Positions 62,640-64,000 of a stretch of 64,000 nt of DNA are shown here, one piece after another. Source of the stretch: CAVZCK01 sp963773735 (GTDB lineage: Bacteria; Pseudomonadota; Alphaproteobacteria; Rhizobiales; Rhodomicrobiaceae); NCBI GenBank assembly GCA_963773735.1, contig CAVZCK010000030.1, forward strand, positions 1-64,000, in the 5' to 3' direction. Position 1 is the stretch's first letter; each line of letters opens with the position of its first letter. The position numbers were made by a program, and so were the translations under genes. The notes below the pieces were generated by a model. The model saw only the letters and a program-made list of their open reading frames with translations. It ran no database searches and was not told where the DNA came from.

Positions 62640-64000
62640 ATGGATGAGATTTGGTCATTTGGCGGCGTCGTCGCGCTCTGGATCGGTGCGAGCGCCGGTC
62701 TGTGGTGGCTCCATCGCCACCTGGTCCGCGGCCGCCAGAACCGCCAGCTCGATCAGGCGAGCCGCGCTGCCGCTCATGTCCGCGACGCACAGCCGGTGTT
62801 CGATACAATCCGCACGCGGTCCGTCCGCCGCGGCGCGCCGCCTGCGACCGATACCTACGCACTCCTGAAGCGCATTCAGGAGCACGGCGAATTCTTCGAC
62901 AAGGTGAATACGCTGCGCGTGCAGATGCAGGCATCGCTCGGTATCGAGGACCATGCGGCCCTAACCGAAATCTTGCATTTGCGCCGTGATTTATGGGCGG
63001 CGAGCGAAATCGTGCTGGTCGAGGACCCGGCCAGCTTCGGCACCACCTTCGCCGAGGCGGGAAGCTATGAGCGGTTTCGGGACGAGGCGGTCAGGTTGCT
63101 GTTCAAATCGGCCGAACCACCGCACGGCGATGGAGATTCGATCGATCTGAGACTGTCGCTCGCCAGCGAGGACGCCGACGCTTTCATTGTCGAGTTGCGC
63201 GAGGCGATCAGGCGGGCTCGGGAGCGGGACCGGCTGCCGACCATCGCGGAAATCACCGCCTATCCACTGGCGATGCTTCGCGCCATGCCGGAAAAGCTCC
63301 GCCTTTCCTATCGGTTCCTGCGCGCATTGTTCGCCTATGCGGGCGAGGCGGCGCGCACGATTCGCGATTCGGAGACTATGGCGCGCGGCAGGCGGCATTT
63401 GCAGCAGGCCCGCGAGGAGCTGCCGCAGCGTTTGTCTGCGGGATTTGAGCGCGCATCCGCCGCGGCGCGGGACAGCGCGGCGGGTCTGCACCGCCACTAT
63501 GATTTCCTAGCCGCCGCGCATGATTTCCAGGCGAAATATGAACAGCTCCTGCGCCGCGCGCCGGAGATCACCGAGCGCGGCCGCCAGTTCATCGCCCGGC
63601 TCGACCTGGCCGAGCGCTCCGAGCGCCTTCGCCTGACTTCAGCGAATGCGATGATCTGGCTGGCGCGGCGCCTGATCGACGGCCTTGCCCTGGCGATTGC
63701 CGGCTTGCAGCGCCTTCATGCCGCCTTGAGCCAAACGACGCCATGGGCGTTCGTCGCGATGATGCTGGCGCCTGCGCCGGTCCGTGGACGGCGGACATCC
63801 GCCTTCCGGTCCTATGGCATGGCGCTCGCGGCGAGCGGGCTGGCCGAGCAGCCGAGGCAGATTGCTGCCGCCGGGCCAAGCGCGCCGCGCCAGCCGGTGG
63901 AAAAAGGGGCAAGCGGCGCGGTCCGCCGCGCCGCCGCCGGCGAAGAAGCCGGGCCGTGGTCCAGCCGAGCGGCAGCCAGGAAATGCTGCCCCTCCTCCGG
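62640..64000 (+). CDS. Membrane-anchored helical protein, cut by the window end
   Basis: An uninterrupted frame from ATG 62640 to the last base (453 codons, no stop). A single N-terminal membrane helix (FGGVVALWIGASAGLWWLHRHL) is followed by long charged helices with coiled-coil character. Examples are ALLKRIQEHGEFFDKVNTLR, RRHLQQAREELPQRLSAGF and EQLLRRAPEITERGRQFIAR. No enzyme motif is visible and I do not recognise the family. The last 80 or so codons are alanine/arginine-rich and could be past a frameshift. It starts 146 bases after olsB on the same strand. The C-terminus lies outside the window. Confidence 0.6.
   Translation, partial: MDEIWSFGGVVALWIGASAGLWWLHRHLVRGRQNRQLDQASRAAAHVRDAQPVFDTIRTRSVRRGAPPATDTYALLKRIQEHGEFFDKVNTLRVQMQASLGIEDHAALTEILHLRRDLWAASEIVLVEDPASFGTTFAEAGSYERFRDEAVRLLFKSAEPPHGDGDSIDLRLSLASEDADAFIVELREAIRRARERDRLPTIAEITAYPLAMLRAMPEKLRLSYRFLRALFAYAGEAARTIRDSETMARGRRHLQQAREELPQRLSAGFERASAAARDSAAGLHRHYDFLAAAHDFQAKYEQLLRRAPEITERGRQFIARLDLAERSERLRLTSANAMIWLARRLIDGLALAIAGLQRLHAALSQTTPWAFVAMMLAPAPVRGRRTSAFRSYGMALAASGLAEQPRQIAAAGPSAPRQPVEKGASGAVRRAAAGEEAGPWSSRAAARKCCPSS

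Overview
The window is high-GC chromosomal DNA of an alphaproteobacterium, most likely of the order Hyphomicrobiales (Rhizobiales). The evidence is the gene order metK-trmB / rimP-nusA-ylxR-infB-rbfA-truB-rpsO-pnp, the metX-metW pair, the hisC-tyrC-gamma-glutamylcyclotransferase run, an OlsB-type ornithine acyltransferase, an intracellular PHB depolymerase and a PutA without a DNA-binding domain. I cannot name a genus from sequence alone. No rRNA, CRISPR array, prophage or transposase gene is visible; there is one tRNA (Arg, CCG).

Layout. 0.4-5.7 kb: a pentapeptide-repeat membrane protein, then a copper ATPase (copA, badly frameshifted) divergent from its CsoR-type repressor across a palindromic promoter. 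5.9-15.8 kb: an EamA transporter, putA, an SDR, an acyl-CoA synthetase, a small Cys-rich secreted protein, a GlcD/DLD-type FAD oxidase and the t6A synthase Sua5. 15.9-22.1 kb, plus strand: acyl-CoA dehydrogenase, HSDL2-like SDR, class II HDAC-like deacetylase, xseB, dxs. 22.1-35.2 kb is the accessory part: a SET-domain protein, PHB depolymerase, a secreted protein built of two Cys-rich repeats, an M3 peptidase with a GNAT protein, dinD, tex, tRNA-Arg and two small secreted proteins, with about six CTAG-ended miniature palindromic elements in the gaps. 35.6-42.5 kb: slipin, csaA, a TetR regulator, gamma-glutamylcyclotransferase, tyrC, hisC, metX, metW. 42.5-44.0 kb is an AT-rich island with a two-gene membrane module of unknown function. 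44.1-57.2 kb is the translation/RNA cluster. 57.4-64 kb: a winged-helix/TPR regulator divergent from a methyltransferase and a DUF6632-like membrane protein, Trm112-like, olsB, and an incomplete coiled-coil membrane protein cut by the window end.

Quality of the sequence. Many genes that must work (pnp, infB, truB, rbfA, metK, trmB, hisC, tyrC, sua5) are split by single-base indels while their flanks stay perfectly conserved. The plainest reading is sequencing or assembly error, not gene death. Gene spans below join the pieces, and the approximate break points are stated. One consequence is an apparent TyrC-ChaC fusion that is almost certainly false.

How the genes work together. metX/metW (methionine entry) and metK (SAM) feed methylation (trmB, SET protein, methyltransferase, Trm112). 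hisC-tyrC serve aromatic/histidine synthesis. dxs gives isoprenoid precursors. putA, the acyl-CoA enzymes and phaZ serve carbon-reserve and amino-acid catabolism. rimP-nusA-infB-rbfA-truB-rpsO-pnp form the ribosome/transcription/RNA-decay operon set, led by a promoter and a terminator-like hairpin that look like an attenuator.
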